From NCBI RefSeq assembly GCF_002994635.1, contig NZ_PVNL01000124.1, positions 62,001 to 126,000 on the forward strand: a stretch of 64,000 nucleotides of DNA, read 5' to 3'. The DNA is from Enhygromyxa salina. Lineage in GTDB: Bacteria > Myxococcota_A > Polyangia > Nannocystales > Nannocystaceae. Under the pieces are notes generated by a model. The model was not told where the DNA came from and made no database searches. It was given only the letters and a program-made list of their open reading frames with translations. Below, one piece after another: positions 23,757 to 33,024 of the stretch; within the stretch, counting starts at the first letter, position 1, and every line of letters starts with the position of its first letter. The position numbers and the translations under genes are program-made.

Positions 23757-25382
23757 CTACTTGACGCCGTGCATCATCTTGTTGAGCCAACGCGACATCA
23801 AGATCAGGACCACGCCGACCCCGACGATCACGAACCCAAAGGTCTGATAGGTGCCGATATAGGTGTTCATGACCTCCTGCGCGGCCATCTCGGCGCCCTC
23901 GCCCGCGCCCTCCTCGGCGCCGGTCAGCTTGGCCAGGCCGGCGGCGACTTTGTTGGCGAACGCGAAGCTCAGGAACCATGCGCCCATCACCGTACCCGTG
24001 AGGTGCGCGGGCGCGAGCTTGGTGACCATCGACAGGCCGATCGGCGAGATGAACAGCTCACCGGTGGTGTGCAGCAAGTACATGACCACCAAGAACACCA
24101 GCGCGACCTTGTAGTCGGGGCCGACCATCGACGCGCCAACCAGCAAGACCAAGAACCCGCAGCCGAGCTGGATCAGACCAAACGCAAACTTGAGCGGGAT
24201 GTTGGGGTTGAGCCCCTTCTTGTCGAGCTTGACCCACATCCACGAGAACACGCTGCCGAAGATGATGATGAACGCCGGGTTGAACGCCTGAGTGTTGGTG
24301 GTGGGCAGCTCCCAGTTGACCAGGTCGATCTGGCGGTCGACGGCGCGGTCGGCAAACAGCGTCAGCGAGGTCCCGGCCTGCTCGAACAGCGCCCAAAACA
24401 TGATGTTGAACACCATCAGGATGAACAGCACGATCATGCGATCGCGCTGCACGGTGCGCTGTTCGGGCGGCGCGAGCTTGCCGGCCGCGTTGGCGCCGCG
24501 CAGCAGGTTGATCACGACGACCGTCATGGTCACGGCGAGCAGCACGTCGACGAAGCTGAACCCGAAGAACACGTTTTGCTGGATGGTTGCGACGGCGTTG
24601 ACCCAGCCCGCGGCGCTGTCGCCCGCAGCCGCGACCGCGCCCTCGCTGACCAGCAAGAAGTACAGGATCGGGATGATCCCCAGCGAGCCCAGCACGGTCA
24701 CGTGCCAGCGACTCAGCGGGCCTTTCCACGGCTGCATGAGCTTGTTCGCGTCGGGCGGGTGACCGAGGTCCTGCAGCAGGCCCTGGCCACCCATGAAGAT
24801 GCCAATGCCGACCAGCATGCCGATGCCTGCGAGGCCGAAGCCCCACACGTAGCCGTACACCTCGCCGACGTAGCCGACGACCGTGGTTGCCAGCACCGCG
24901 CCAATGTTGATGCCCATGTAGAAGATCGTGAAGCCCGAGTCGCGGCGGGCGTCACCTTCTTCGTAGAGCTTGCCGACGATCGACGAGATGTTGGCCTTGA
25001 AGTAGCCGTTGCCGACGATGATCGTGCCCATGCCCAGGAACAGCAGCACGTTGCTGTCTGGCATCTGCCCGTTGAAGACCAGCATGAACTCGCCGATCGC
25101 CATGAGCACGCCGCCCATCACGACCGCGCGGCGGTAGCCGAGCAGCTCGTCGGCCAGCTTGCCGCCGAGCACCGGGGCCGCGTAGACCAGCGCCGTGTAG
25201 GCGCCGTAGATGCCGTAGGCCGGCTTGTCGGCCATGAGCAGCTCCTTGGTCAGGTACAGGACCAGCAGCGTGCGCATGCCGTAGTAGCAAAACCGCTCCC
25301 ACATCTCGGCGAAGAACAGGACGTAGAGGCCAGGCGGGTGGCCTTTTTGCTGACTGGGAGATGCGGCGGTCGAGTTGCTCAA
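23757..25382 (-). CDS. POT/PTR family proton-dependent oligopeptide transporter
   Basis: 541 residues, TTG start at 25382. Family motifs: the EMWERFCYYGMRTLLVLYLT segment containing the ExxER proton-coupling motif at about 26-30, GGKLADELLGYRRAVVMGG, and GINIGAVLATTVVGYVGE. About 12-14 membrane helices, an Ala/Gln-rich cytoplasmic loop (REQR region), and a helical loop before the last helix (GAEEGAGEGAEMAAQEV). It should import di- and tripeptides across the inner membrane with protons. It is 41 bp behind the PNGase F-like gene in transcription order upstream, and on the same strand, so the two may be co-transcribed for use of glycoprotein-derived peptides. Confidence 0.93.
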   Translation of the reverse strand: MSNSTAASPSQQKGHPPGLYVLFFAEMWERFCYYGMRTLLVLYLTKELLMADKPAYGIYGAYTALVYAAPVLGGKLADELLGYRRAVVMGGVLMAIGEFMLVFNGQMPDSNVLLFLGMGTIIVGNGYFKANISSIVGKLYEEGDARRDSGFTIFYMGINIGAVLATTVVGYVGEVYGYVWGFGLAGIGMLVGIGIFMGGQGLLQDLGHPPDANKLMQPWKGPLSRWHVTVLGSLGIIPILYFLLVSEGAVAAAGDSAAGWVNAVATIQQNVFFGFSFVDVLLAVTMTVVVINLLRGANAAGKLAPPEQRTVQRDRMIVLFILMVFNIMFWALFEQAGTSLTLFADRAVDRQIDLVNWELPTTNTQAFNPAFIIIFGSVFSWMWVKLDKKGLNPNIPLKFAFGLIQLGCGFLVLLVGASMVGPDYKVALVFLVVMYLLHTTGELFISPIGLSMVTKLAPAHLTGTVMGAWFLSFAFANKVAAGLAKLTGAEEGAGEGAEMAAQEVMNTYIGTYQTFGFVIVGVGVVLILMSRWLNKMMHGVK

Positions 25383-25534
25383 GGTCGTGCTCCGAGGGAC
25401 GGGCGATGCTGACAGGGTGAGCCGTGCCCTGCAATGAGCGATTGCACGTCAGTCGGTGAACAGATGATCCGGCGCAGCCCCGGGCTGTCGCCGGCTCGCG
25501 CGCGGCTCGTGCGAGAGCCAGCTGCGCGAAGCGA

Positions 25535-25571
25535 TCTGCGCGCCCGTCTGCGCGCCCGGTCTGCGCGCCCG
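25535..25571. repeat. Triple 12-bp tandem repeat in an intergenic gap
   Basis: TCTGCGCGCCCG is repeated three times (25535, 25547, 25560, one extra G before the last copy). It lies in the 202-bp gap between the GAF protein's stop and the transporter's start. No gene is seen in that gap. Confidence 0.7.
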
Positions 25572-25584
25572 ATCTGTGTACCAG

Positions 25585-26349
25585 TCACTTGCCGAGGCGC
25601 AGCAGCTCGTCGGCGGCGTCTGGGTAGTGCTCGCGGACGCACTCGGGGCAGATGCCGTGGGTGAAGCGGCTGCCGGTCTTGGCCTGGACCAGGCGCTCGA
25701 GCGTGGACCAGTGGTTCTCGTCGTCGCGGACCTTGCGGCAGTGCGAGCAGATCGGGATGAGCGTGGCCAGCGTGCGGATCCGCTGGATGGCACCCTCGAG
25801 CTGGGCCTCGGTGCGACGCAGCTCGAGCATCGCCACGGCCTGGGCTGCGAGCGTGTGCAGGAGCTCGGTGTCACGCGCGGCGAGGGGGCGCGGCGTGTGA
25901 CCCAGCACGCACAGGCTGCCGATCTGGTGGCCGCAGTGGACCTCGAGCGGCACGCCGACGAAGCACCGAAGCTGGTGCGGCCCGGTGACTAGCGGATGCG
26001 CGGCGAAGCGAGGGTCGACGCTGAGGTCCTCGATCACCAGCAGCTGCTTGGCTGCGATCGCGGCGGCGCCAAATCCGTGCCCAGTCGGGAGCGAGGTTGG
26101 CTCGACGCCGAACGCCGACTTGGTCCACTCGCGGTCGGCGTCGACCAGCGTGATCAGGGCGACGGGGAATTCGAGGGCGAGCGATGAGATCTTGGTGATC
26201 GAGTCGAAGCGAGGCTCGGGATCGCTGTCGAGGATCGCGTACTCGTGCAGCGCGACGACGCGGGCGTCACGATTGTCGCCATCGACGACCGACGCATCGC
26301 CTGTGTCCACGCGGACGTTGCGATCTTCGACCGCTGCGCCCTCGCTCAC
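25585..26349 (-). CDS. GAF-domain sensor with C-terminal Cys-rich zinc-binding tail
   Basis: 254 residues. The GAF domain is at about 30-185 (RFDSITKISSLALEFPVALI, ITLVDADREWTKSAFG, FVGVPLEVHCGHQIGSLCVL), similar to the N-terminal GAF of many hybrid kinases. A short helix is followed by the tail LIPICSHCRKVRDDENHW ... FTHGICPECVREHYP, with two CxxC pairs that could bind Zn. This tail is common at the end of response regulators and GAF proteins but its role is unknown. There is no output domain, so it may act by protein contact or as a small-molecule sensor. Confidence 0.82.
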   Translation of the reverse strand: MSEGAAVEDRNVRVDTGDASVVDGDNRDARVVALHEYAILDSDPEPRFDSITKISSLALEFPVALITLVDADREWTKSAFGVEPTSLPTGHGFGAAAIAAKQLLVIEDLSVDPRFAAHPLVTGPHQLRCFVGVPLEVHCGHQIGSLCVLGHTPRPLAARDTELLHTLAAQAVAMLELRRTEAQLEGAIQRIRTLATLIPICSHCRKVRDDENHWSTLERLVQAKTGSRFTHGICPECVREHYPDAADELLRLGK

Positions 26350-26986
26350 GCTGCCCTCCGACGACTCATCCCGATCAGCATACGCGAGTTAACCAGCTCC
26401 GGACCACCCGCAATTATCATTCGATCTCCCGACCGCTCGACGGCCTTTTGACCCTACTGTCTTTGGACCCGTTGGTCGATCTTCAGGCCAGGACCGACAG
26501 CGTCCACGATCAGGAGCGCGCTTCACACTGTTTTCAGCTCGGGCGAGGCTGCTCGCTTGGGCGTAACACTCGCTGTTCAAGCTGCGGTCCAGGAGACACC
26601 AACACATCATCTGAAACATCATCGGCCCAGCAGCGGCATTCGGAATTTGTGGGTATTTTCGCCGTTGCGGTCGCCTCGGGGGAGATGCGGGTCGCGCCGC
26701 GGTCGTGAGCGTCGCGGCTGGGGGAGCGCGGGCCCGACTGGGGTCGGGGTGGATCGGGCTTTGGATCACGCGGCGCGGCCCGCTGGGTCGGTATGGTCGT
26801 CGATCGGATCGGGGCCAGACCGGCGCAGGAGGCAGCCATGCACGACGCCACCAGGGAAATGTTCCGGGAGCTGCGAACACCGAGGGAAGGGGGGGGCGAC
26901 GCGCTCTAGGCGTGGGATGTCGCGTCGTGATCACGATCGCTAGCGACGGGCTGCTCGATCGACCGTACAGGTGCTAGCGTGCGCGC
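26350..26986. other. Intergenic region of 637 bp, no gene seen
   Basis: Frames here lack the strong GC-rich third-position bias of neighbouring genes, and no domain or RNA gene was recognised. Part (about 26380-26660) is visibly richer in A/T than the flanks. Likely divergent promoters of the GAF and VCBS genes; a decayed gene cannot be excluded. Confidence 0.5.
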
Positions 26987-28696
26987 ATGTCTACGCCTAC
27001 GTCGGTTCGTTCGACCGTGATCACTGCCGCGCTCTCGCTCGCCGCTTGCGGTGGTGGCCAGCAGACTGAAGCCGACGGCGACGACGACGTCGGGATCTCG
27101 ATCGGGGACACCACCAGCGCGGACATGGGCGACGGTGATGGTGACTCTGGCGACGGCGACGGCGATCCGGGCGATGGCGACGGCGATCCGGGCGATGGCG
27201 ACGGCGGCCCGATCAAGTTCGACATGACGATCCCCGACGCCGACGACACGGGCGGCTTCGTCGACGAGTGCAAGGTCTCCGACAACATGAACGCGGTCGG
27301 CGAGTGCGAGGAGTCGGCGCCACCCGACAGCTTCGAGCCCGACATTCAGTGGACCTTTGGGGCCAACGAGAAGAGCTGGGTCACGCCCCTGGTCGGCAAC
27401 TTCACCGACGACAACGAGGACGGCGAGATCGATCTGTGCGACATCCCCGACGCGATCCTGGTCTCGAATACCTCGATTAGCTACAACACCGACTGCTATG
27501 TGCACTTTCTGGACGGCGAGACGGGGGTCGAGCACTTCAACATTCCACCGAGTGAGCACGTCTCGTGCGTCGCGACCCCCGCGTTTGGTGACATCGACAA
27601 TGACGGGCTCCCGGAGCTGGTCACAGTGTGGAACAGCCCCGGCGGGGTGTTCAGGCTCAAGGCGTTCGAGCACGACGGCACGGTCAAGTGGATCAACCAG
27701 ATCGATGGGGCCGCGGCCAACCAATTTTATCGGCAGTCGGGGGCCATTGCGATCCACGATCTCGACGCCGACGGCAATCCCGAGATCATCTTCAATCACG
27801 AGGTCTACGACAGCGACGGGGTCTTGCTGTGGGAGCATATCAATCCGGCGCCGGGCGAACTCGAGGCCAGCGTGGGCGTCGATCTCGACGGGGACGGGCT
27901 GATGGAGGTCGTGACCGGCCACTCGGCCTACCACTTCGACGGCACCGTGTACTTCGAGAACTATCCAACGATCACGGGTCAGTCGATCCCACAGATCGGC
28001 AACCTCGACGACGACCCCGAGCCCGAGATCTTCGTGACCTCGGGCTCGGGCCTGTTCCTGGTCGAGCACGACGGCACGATCAAGTGGGGTCCCGTCACGC
28101 CGACCGGGGTGGCCGCGGGCGCGTACCTCGTGTGGCAGCGGCCGGGCACGATCCACGACTTCGACGGCGACGGGATCGCCGAGATGGCCAGCTCCTCGCG
28201 GCAATTCTATGCCGTCTATCAGGGCCCGCAGAACGCCGACGTGCTGTGGCAGGCGATGGTCTCCGACAACTCGGGCGCGGCCGGAGGCACGGCCTTCGAC
28301 TTTCTGGGCGACGGCGTGGCCGAGGCCATGTACGCCGACGAGCAGTTCATGCGGATCTACGACGGCCAGACCGGCGCCGTGCTGCTGCAGCAGGCGCGGG
28401 GGAGCGCGACGATCTCCGAGTACCCGACCGTCGCCGACGTCGACAACGACGGCTCGGCCGAGATCCTGGTCGTCTCGATGTCGGCGCAGCCAGCCCTGCA
28501 GGTGATCCGCGACGTCGAAGATCGCTGGATCCAGGCCCGCCGGATCTGGAATCAGCACGCCTACTACGTGACCAACGTGCGCGAAGACGGGACCATCCCG
28601 ACCCAGCCGATCAACAACTGGGAGACGCTCAACACCTACCGGACCAACGCGCAGATCGAGGGTGGGGGGCTGTGCCTGCCCGACCCACAGGGCTGA
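26987..28696 (+). CDS. FG-GAP/VCBS repeat lipoprotein with Asp-Gly linker
   Basis: 569 residues. Signal peptide with lipobox LAAC (near Cys21), then a Gly-Asp/Pro repeat linker (DNA about 27125-27210). The body contains repeated Asp-rich calcium-loop motifs of the FG-GAP/VCBS type: FGDIDNDGLPELVTVWN, HDLDADGNPEIIFNHE, VGVDLDGDGLMEVVTGH, HDFDGDGIAEMASSS, VADVDNDGSAEILVVS. These should fold into a seven-bladed beta-propeller exposed at the cell surface. No enzyme motif. Such proteins in predatory bacteria are often adhesins, but the role here is unknown. The stop codon lies in a 12-bp tandem repeat. Confidence 0.85.
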   Translation: MSTPTSVRSTVITAALSLAACGGGQQTEADGDDDVGISIGDTTSADMGDGDGDSGDGDGDPGDGDGDPGDGDGGPIKFDMTIPDADDTGGFVDECKVSDNMNAVGECEESAPPDSFEPDIQWTFGANEKSWVTPLVGNFTDDNEDGEIDLCDIPDAILVSNTSISYNTDCYVHFLDGETGVEHFNIPPSEHVSCVATPAFGDIDNDGLPELVTVWNSPGGVFRLKAFEHDGTVKWINQIDGAAANQFYRQSGAIAIHDLDADGNPEIIFNHEVYDSDGVLLWEHINPAPGELEASVGVDLDGDGLMEVVTGHSAYHFDGTVYFENYPTITGQSIPQIGNLDDDPEPEIFVTSGSGLFLVEHDGTIKWGPVTPTGVAAGAYLVWQRPGTIHDFDGDGIAEMASSSRQFYAVYQGPQNADVLWQAMVSDNSGAAGGTAFDFLGDGVAEAMYADEQFMRIYDGQTGAVLLQQARGSATISEYPTVADVDNDGSAEILVVSMSAQPALQVIRDVEDRWIQARRIWNQHAYYVTNVREDGTIPTQPINNWETLNTYRTNAQIEGGGLCLPDPQG

Positions 28697-28738
28697 GTGA
28701 GGGGCTGAGTGAGGGGCTGAGTGAGGGGGTGAGCGGGG
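28691..28738 (+). repeat. 12-bp tandem repeat carrying the stop codon of the VCBS lipoprotein
   Basis: GGCTGAGTGAGG is repeated three times exactly plus one variant copy (GGGTGAGCGGGG). The gene's TGA is in the first copy; because 12 is a multiple of 3, every exact copy repeats the stop in frame. Confidence 0.85.
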
Positions 28739-28804
28739 GATTGCGCGCGGGCTGAGCGAGTCGCGCGATTGGAACCAACGGCGGGCGGAGGTGACTGGGC
28801 AGCG

Positions 28805-29383
28805 ATGCCACGCCGCCCACGAAACCCCGAGGAAGTGTCGATTGGCGAAGCCAACGTGCTTCCGGTCATGAACATCATGTTTTTGCTGATACCGGCCCTG
28901 CTCTTGGCGATGGAAGTCGCGAGCATGGCCGCTGTCGCGATCTCTCCGCCAAAGACCACCGTGGCCCCGTCCCCGAATCCGGAGCCGCCCGATGCTGCCA
29001 AGCGGCTCGAGCTGAAGGTCTTCATCCTGGCTGACGGGTTTCGGGTCAGCAGCGCGGCCCAGCAGCAGGGCGCGGACGCGGGCAAGGCCCTCGACAGCCG
29101 AGCCCCGACGATCCCGCTGGCCAAGCCCAACGCGCCCGCTGACGACTACGATCGCTACGACTACGCCGCGCTCGGGGCGATCGCCGTGGACTTCAAGGCC
29201 GCCTACCCGAGCGAGACCGTCGTCACCGTCAGCGCCGAGAACGACATCCCCGCGCAGGTGTTGATCGAGACCATGGACGCGCTGCGCGGGTGGGACTGCA
29301 AGCTCGGCCAGCTGAAGGCGGACCAGGAAATCCCGGCGGAGTGCATGTTCTTTCGTCCGGTGATCGAAGCCGGCGCGGGGTAG
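28805..29383 (+). CDS. ExbD/TolR-type biopolymer transport protein
   Basis: 192 residues from ATG 28805, which places a short basic N-terminus (PRRPRNPEEVSIGEANV) in the cytoplasm ahead of one membrane helix (about 20-43, LPVMNIMFLLIPALLLAMEV). The periplasmic part has the ExbD pattern LELKVFILADGFRVSS, then a region ending in ETVVTVSAENDIPAQVLIET, DALRGWDC and an F-P-V end. The conserved membrane acidic residue of ExbD seems to be missing: the usual L-x-D is replaced by VLPVMNIMFLL. No ExbB or TonB gene adjoins it, so its motor partner must be elsewhere. Confidence 0.78.
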   Translation: MPRRPRNPEEVSIGEANVLPVMNIMFLLIPALLLAMEVASMAAVAISPPKTTVAPSPNPEPPDAAKRLELKVFILADGFRVSSAAQQQGADAGKALDSRAPTIPLAKPNAPADDYDRYDYAALGAIAVDFKAAYPSETVVTVSAENDIPAQVLIETMDALRGWDCKLGQLKADQEIPAECMFFRPVIEAGAG

Positions 29384-29404
29384 TGGGGACACGGCCCTGG
29401 GGCC

Positions 29405-30037
29405 TCAGCGCGAGGGAAACAGGCGCCGGTACCACTCGGTCTCGGGGTAGTCGAGGGCGTCGGGATCGGGCTCGTGGCTGGGATCGACGCGGCTGCGCAG
29501 CACCTCGAGCGACCGAAAGTCGCGGTGGGAAATGATCCACACCCCCGCGCGAGCGAGCGCCGCGGCGCAGACCCCCTGGCCAGGCACGCGGCGGCCGAGG
29601 CTGCGATCGCCGTCGTAGATGACCTGCGATCCGCAGGCGGCGCTCGTGTCCATGAGGATCGCGACGTCGACGCGCGAGCGCCGGGCGAGCTCGACCATCC
29701 GTGCCGCGCTGTCGACGAGGCCCGCGGTCCAGTCGACCCCTGACGCTGTCAGGACCCGCGCGAGGCCGTCGAGCACGTCGAAGCCATCGCCACCGACGAT
29801 GTCGCATAGCTCCCGCGGCGACCCGAAGGCCTCGTGCTCAGGGCAGTAGCGCGTGACCTCGACGGTGGCGAGACTCAGAAGCTCGACGAGCGTCCCCGGC
29901 TGCGTCCGGCTGTCTCCATCGTTGGCGCAGGCAACCCCAGCGATGCACGCGCTGACCAAGAGCCGCAGCGGATCCACGGGCAGCGCGGCGATGTCTTCGC
30001 TCGTTGGGCGAAAGTCGACAGCGCGTGGACCCGACAC
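29405..30037 (-). CDS. DUF523-type protein
   Basis: About 210 residues from a GTG at 30037; GTG codons at 30094 and 30088 are alternative starts and a longer frame runs to 30199. Typical DUF523 sequence: LLVSACIAGVACANDGDS at the start, RYCPEHEAFGSPRELCDI, ILMDTSAACGSQVIYDG with two Cys, and GQGVCAAALARAGVWIIS. The conserved cysteines suggest a metal or Fe-S site; family function is unknown. It is divergent from the gene starting at 30159, which argues for one of the shorter starts. Confidence 0.72.
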   Translation of the reverse strand: MSGPRAVDFRPTSEDIAALPVDPLRLLVSACIAGVACANDGDSRTQPGTLVELLSLATVEVTRYCPEHEAFGSPRELCDIVGGDGFDVLDGLARVLTASGVDWTAGLVDSAARMVELARRSRVDVAILMDTSAACGSQVIYDGDRSLGRRVPGQGVCAAALARAGVWIISHRDFRSLEVLRSRVDPSHEPDPDALDYPETEWYRRLFPSR

Positions 30038-30158
30038 GCCGGGGAGCTTGGCACAACCCCCGAGCCTGCCGATAGACCACGACACCACCTCCACAACATG
30101 GCGACCTGTCGACGGGGAGCTTGTGGACGCCCGGCCAATCGGTACACTCCCTCCGGCG

Positions 30159-31025
30159 ATGCAGCGACTCCAGGCACATCTCACCGTTTGCGAGATCATC
30201 CCGGCCGATCAGTGGGCCTCGTTCACCAACTGGCTGGAGGCAGCGGACGAGCCCTGCGAGCACGACGAGTCATCCTACGAGCCCTGGCTCGCCACCCATG
30301 GCGTCGACCTCGCTCAGGCGTCCAAACTCCATGAAGCCATGCGTGAGCTCGCCCCGGGGCCCTGCCGCTGCGCCGCCGCTGCTGAGATCTGGCCGGCCGA
30401 CCTCCATGAGACCATCCGCGGCCCTGTTGTGTGGTGCCGGCCCGAAGCGCTCCCGCGAGCGCTGACAGGCCAGCCCGCAGCTGGTCGCGAGGTTCAGCTC
30501 ACCTGGTTCTTCGCCGCGCACCGCGGTGACCTCGGCGAGTTCTGGGATGCCGTCGAGGAGCCCGAAGCGCACGCCGACTGGGACGACGCGCTCGATCTCC
30601 TGGACTTGCTGTGCGAGCTGGTCGCCAGCGATGGCGAGCTAGCCTGGGCCGCAGTGGACGTCAACCAGCGGATCGAGAGCTTCTACCACGGCGGCGACGC
30701 GGACGAGGTGGAGCGCTGGCTTCGGGAGCGGGGGCACAGTCTCCATCCGCTGGAGGCGGCGCTCGATCGGCTCGCGGTGTTCGTATTGACGAGCGGATCT
30801 CAGCCGGTCTCGGAGGTCCGTCTGGGAGTCGATGGATCGGCGGCCCTCTTCTCCGCTGGCAGGCCAGAGATCGTGGTGGTCCGGGCTCGCGAGCGGACGA
30901 TCTGGGCGGAGGGGTGGAAGCCGCTCCCCGCCGGCCCAACCCGCATCGAGACATCTGCAGGCCCGATCGATCTTCCGGAGACAATCGTGGCTGGCGTGCA
31001 CGAACTGTCAGTGCCAGCCGTCTGA
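30159..31025 (+). CDS. Hypothetical cytoplasmic protein
   Basis: 288 residues from ATG 30159. Not recognised. The N-terminal half is acidic and Trp-rich (ADQWASFTNWLEAADEPCEH) with a Cys pair in GPCRCAAAAEIWP; the middle is acidic and helical (ADWDDALDLLDLLCELVASD); the C-terminal part is beta-rich (EVRLGVDGSAALFSAGRPEI). No signal peptide or membrane segment. It lies 100 bp ahead of the Ser/Thr kinase gene on the same strand. Codon use is normal for the window, so it is very likely a real gene. Confidence 0.65.
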   Translation: MQRLQAHLTVCEIIPADQWASFTNWLEAADEPCEHDESSYEPWLATHGVDLAQASKLHEAMRELAPGPCRCAAAAEIWPADLHETIRGPVVWCRPEALPRALTGQPAAGREVQLTWFFAAHRGDLGEFWDAVEEPEAHADWDDALDLLDLLCELVASDGELAWAAVDVNQRIESFYHGGDADEVERWLRERGHSLHPLEAALDRLAVFVLTSGSQPVSEVRLGVDGSAALFSAGRPEIVVVRARERTIWAEGWKPLPAGPTRIETSAGPIDLPETIVAGVHELSVPAV

Positions 31026-31125
31026 TCTGACCTCGTTCTCGCTCGAGCGTGCGACGCCGATCCCACACGGCGGTAGTTTTCGCCAGTTTTTCGCGGATCG
31101 CGGGGTGAATCCGTAGGTTCGGGCC

Positions 31126-32145
31126 ATGCCCACGGTGATCCCGGCTTCGCTGCTCCGCACGTCCACCAAGCCCGCGACGCCGCCGACCCAGCGCGGCGGT
31201 GCCGAGCGACCCCGGCGGCCGCGCGAGCTGGTGACGCCGTCGTGGTTGCTCGATCCCGATCAAGCGCAGCTCGTGGCCGGGACCATGCTCGCCCACACCA
31301 AGCAGTACCAGATCGAGGGCCTGATCGGAGAGGGCGGCATGGGCTGGGTGTACCGGGCGTGGGACCCGGTGCTCGAGCGCGCGGTCGCGCTCAAGGTCAT
31401 GAAGCCGGATGTGCCCGAGTCCGAGCGCGATCGATTTCGACGCGAGGCGATCTGGGGCGCCCGGTTCTGTCACCCGTCGATCGCCCGCGTGTTCGATCTG
31501 GTCGGGGTCCCGGGCCAGGGCTTCTCGTGGTTCGTGATGGAGTTCCTGCCGGGTCGAGACCTCGGCACGCTGGTGGGTCGCGCGCGCCGACGCGAGCAGC
31601 AGATCCCGCTGCGCCTGATCGCCGACGTGTTTCGGCAGATCCTGGGCGCCCTGCAGTACAGCCACGACTGCAACGTGATCCACCGGGACGTGAAGCCCGA
31701 GAACCTGTTCGTGACCCGCGATCCCAACACCAACTTCGTGACCAGCAAGCTGCTGGACTTTGGGGTCGCGCTGGATCTCTCGAAGCCGCGGACCGAAACG
31801 CACCTGGTGGGGGACCCGCGCTACATCGCGCCCGAGCAGACCCAGCACGGCCGCCAGGTCGACGGGCGCGCAGACGTGTACGCGACCGGCATGGCCCTGT
31901 ACGAGGCGCTGACCAACCGCCACCCCTTCAGCGATCTGATGGGCGGGCCGTTCCAGGCCCTGCTCGCGGCCCAGCGCGATCGCGTGCCCGCGCCACCGAG
32001 CACCTACCTGCCCGAGAGCTACCCCGCGACCTTGGTGTGCGGGCTGGATGTGGTGATCCAAAAGGCCACGGCCAAGGATCCCGACAAGCGTTTCGAGAGC
32101 GCGCGGGCCATGCAAGAGACGCTCGCCGACGTGCTGCGGGGCTGA
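31126..32145 (+). CDS. Hanks-type serine/threonine protein kinase
   Basis: 339 residues. A Pro/Arg-rich N-terminus of about 60 residues precedes a complete kinase domain: Gly loop GEGGMGWVYRA (69-79), catalytic-site Lys90 in VALKVMK, helix-C Glu107, HRDVKPEN (186-193), DFGVALDL (211-218), and the activation segment ending in APEQ. All catalytic residues are present, so it should be active. There is no membrane segment and no C-terminal sensor or TPR domain, unlike many myxobacterial kinases. It stands alone between unrelated genes. Confidence 0.94.
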   Translation: MPTVIPASLLRTSTKPATPPTQRGGAERPRRPRELVTPSWLLDPDQAQLVAGTMLAHTKQYQIEGLIGEGGMGWVYRAWDPVLERAVALKVMKPDVPESERDRFRREAIWGARFCHPSIARVFDLVGVPGQGFSWFVMEFLPGRDLGTLVGRARRREQQIPLRLIADVFRQILGALQYSHDCNVIHRDVKPENLFVTRDPNTNFVTSKLLDFGVALDLSKPRTETHLVGDPRYIAPEQTQHGRQVDGRADVYATGMALYEALTNRHPFSDLMGGPFQALLAAQRDRVPAPPSTYLPESYPATLVCGLDVVIQKATAKDPDKRFESARAMQETLADVLRG

Positions 32146-32199
32146 CGACTACCGTCGTGGTCGTTTGATCTTGGGCCCCGCGCTGGTGATCATCGCCGC

Positions 32200-33024
32200 G
32201 TGAGCGCCCGCCCCTGGTACCGTGAGCCGCTGCTGCACTTCGCGGTCGCTGGCGTCGCGCTGTTTGGCCTGTACGAGCTGGTCCGCCCAGCCCCGGTCGG
32301 CGAGACGATCGTGGTGTCCGCAGACACGCTCGCGCGGATCCACGACCAGCAGGCGCGTCGGCTTGGCCGCGAGCCGACCGCCGACGAGCGTGACGCGGCG
32401 ATCCGCGAGTGGGCCGACGCCGAGATGCTGTACCGCGAGGCGCGGGCGCTGGGTCTCGATCGCGGCGATCCGATCGTCCGTCGGCGCCTGGTTCAGAAGC
32501 TGGCGTTCTTGTTCGAAGAGGTCGACGACCCGCCCGAGCCGAGCGACGCCCAGCTCGAGCAGTGGATCAAGGACCACGCCGATCGCTTCGAGCAAGCGCC
32601 GCGGTTCGGGCTGGTCCACGTGTTCGTGCCGAGTTCATCGCGGGTGGTGCCGGAGGCCAAGCTGGTCGAGCTCGAGCAGGCGCTGGCCGACGGCGCCGAC
32701 CCGGCCACGCTCGGCGAGGGGTTCGCCCTGGGCCAGGTCCTGCAACCCAAGACCGTGGTTGAGCTCAACCGCAGCTTCGGGCCGGAGTTTGGCGACAGCG
32801 TCGGGGCGCTGCCTGAGCTCGGCTGGCATCGCATCCGCTCGCTCTACGGCTGGCACCTCGTTCATGTCGAGGAGCGTCTGCCGGGCCGCCTGGCCAGCGT
32901 CGACGAGGTCCGCGGTCAGGCTCGCCAGGGGGTGCTGAACGAGGCGCGGGAGCGGGCGCGCCAGCGGGCGATGGACGAGCTGCGCGATCGCTATCAGCTG
33001 GAGATCGAGGGCGAGGGTGAGTAG
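32200..33024 (+). CDS. Membrane-anchored parvulin-like peptidyl-prolyl isomerase
   Basis: 274 residues, GTG start at 32200. One N-terminal membrane segment (about 9-27, PLLHFAVAGVALFGLYELV), then a SurA/PpiC-type helical part (RRLGREPTADERDAAIREWA, EMLYREARALGLDRGDPIVR) and a rotamase-like domain (FGLVHVFVPSS ... GWHRIRSLYGWHLVHVEERL). It should assist folding of exported proteins on the periplasmic side. The 3' end overlaps the HupE/UreJ gene by 8 bp. This trio with HupE/UreJ and DUF3604 is a known recurring cluster in proteobacteria. Confidence 0.88.
   Translation: MSARPWYREPLLHFAVAGVALFGLYELVRPAPVGETIVVSADTLARIHDQQARRLGREPTADERDAAIREWADAEMLYREARALGLDRGDPIVRRRLVQKLAFLFEEVDDPPEPSDAQLEQWIKDHADRFEQAPRFGLVHVFVPSSSRVVPEAKLVELEQALADGADPATLGEGFALGQVLQPKTVVELNRSFGPEFGDSVGALPELGWHRIRSLYGWHLVHVEERLPGRLASVDEVRGQARQGVLNEARERARQRAMDELRDRYQLEIEGEGE

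Noticed and set aside
26350-26986. Possible genes or tRNA in the 637-bp gap
   Set aside because: No T-loop sequence, no cloverleaf, and open frames there lack coding bias and recognisable domains.
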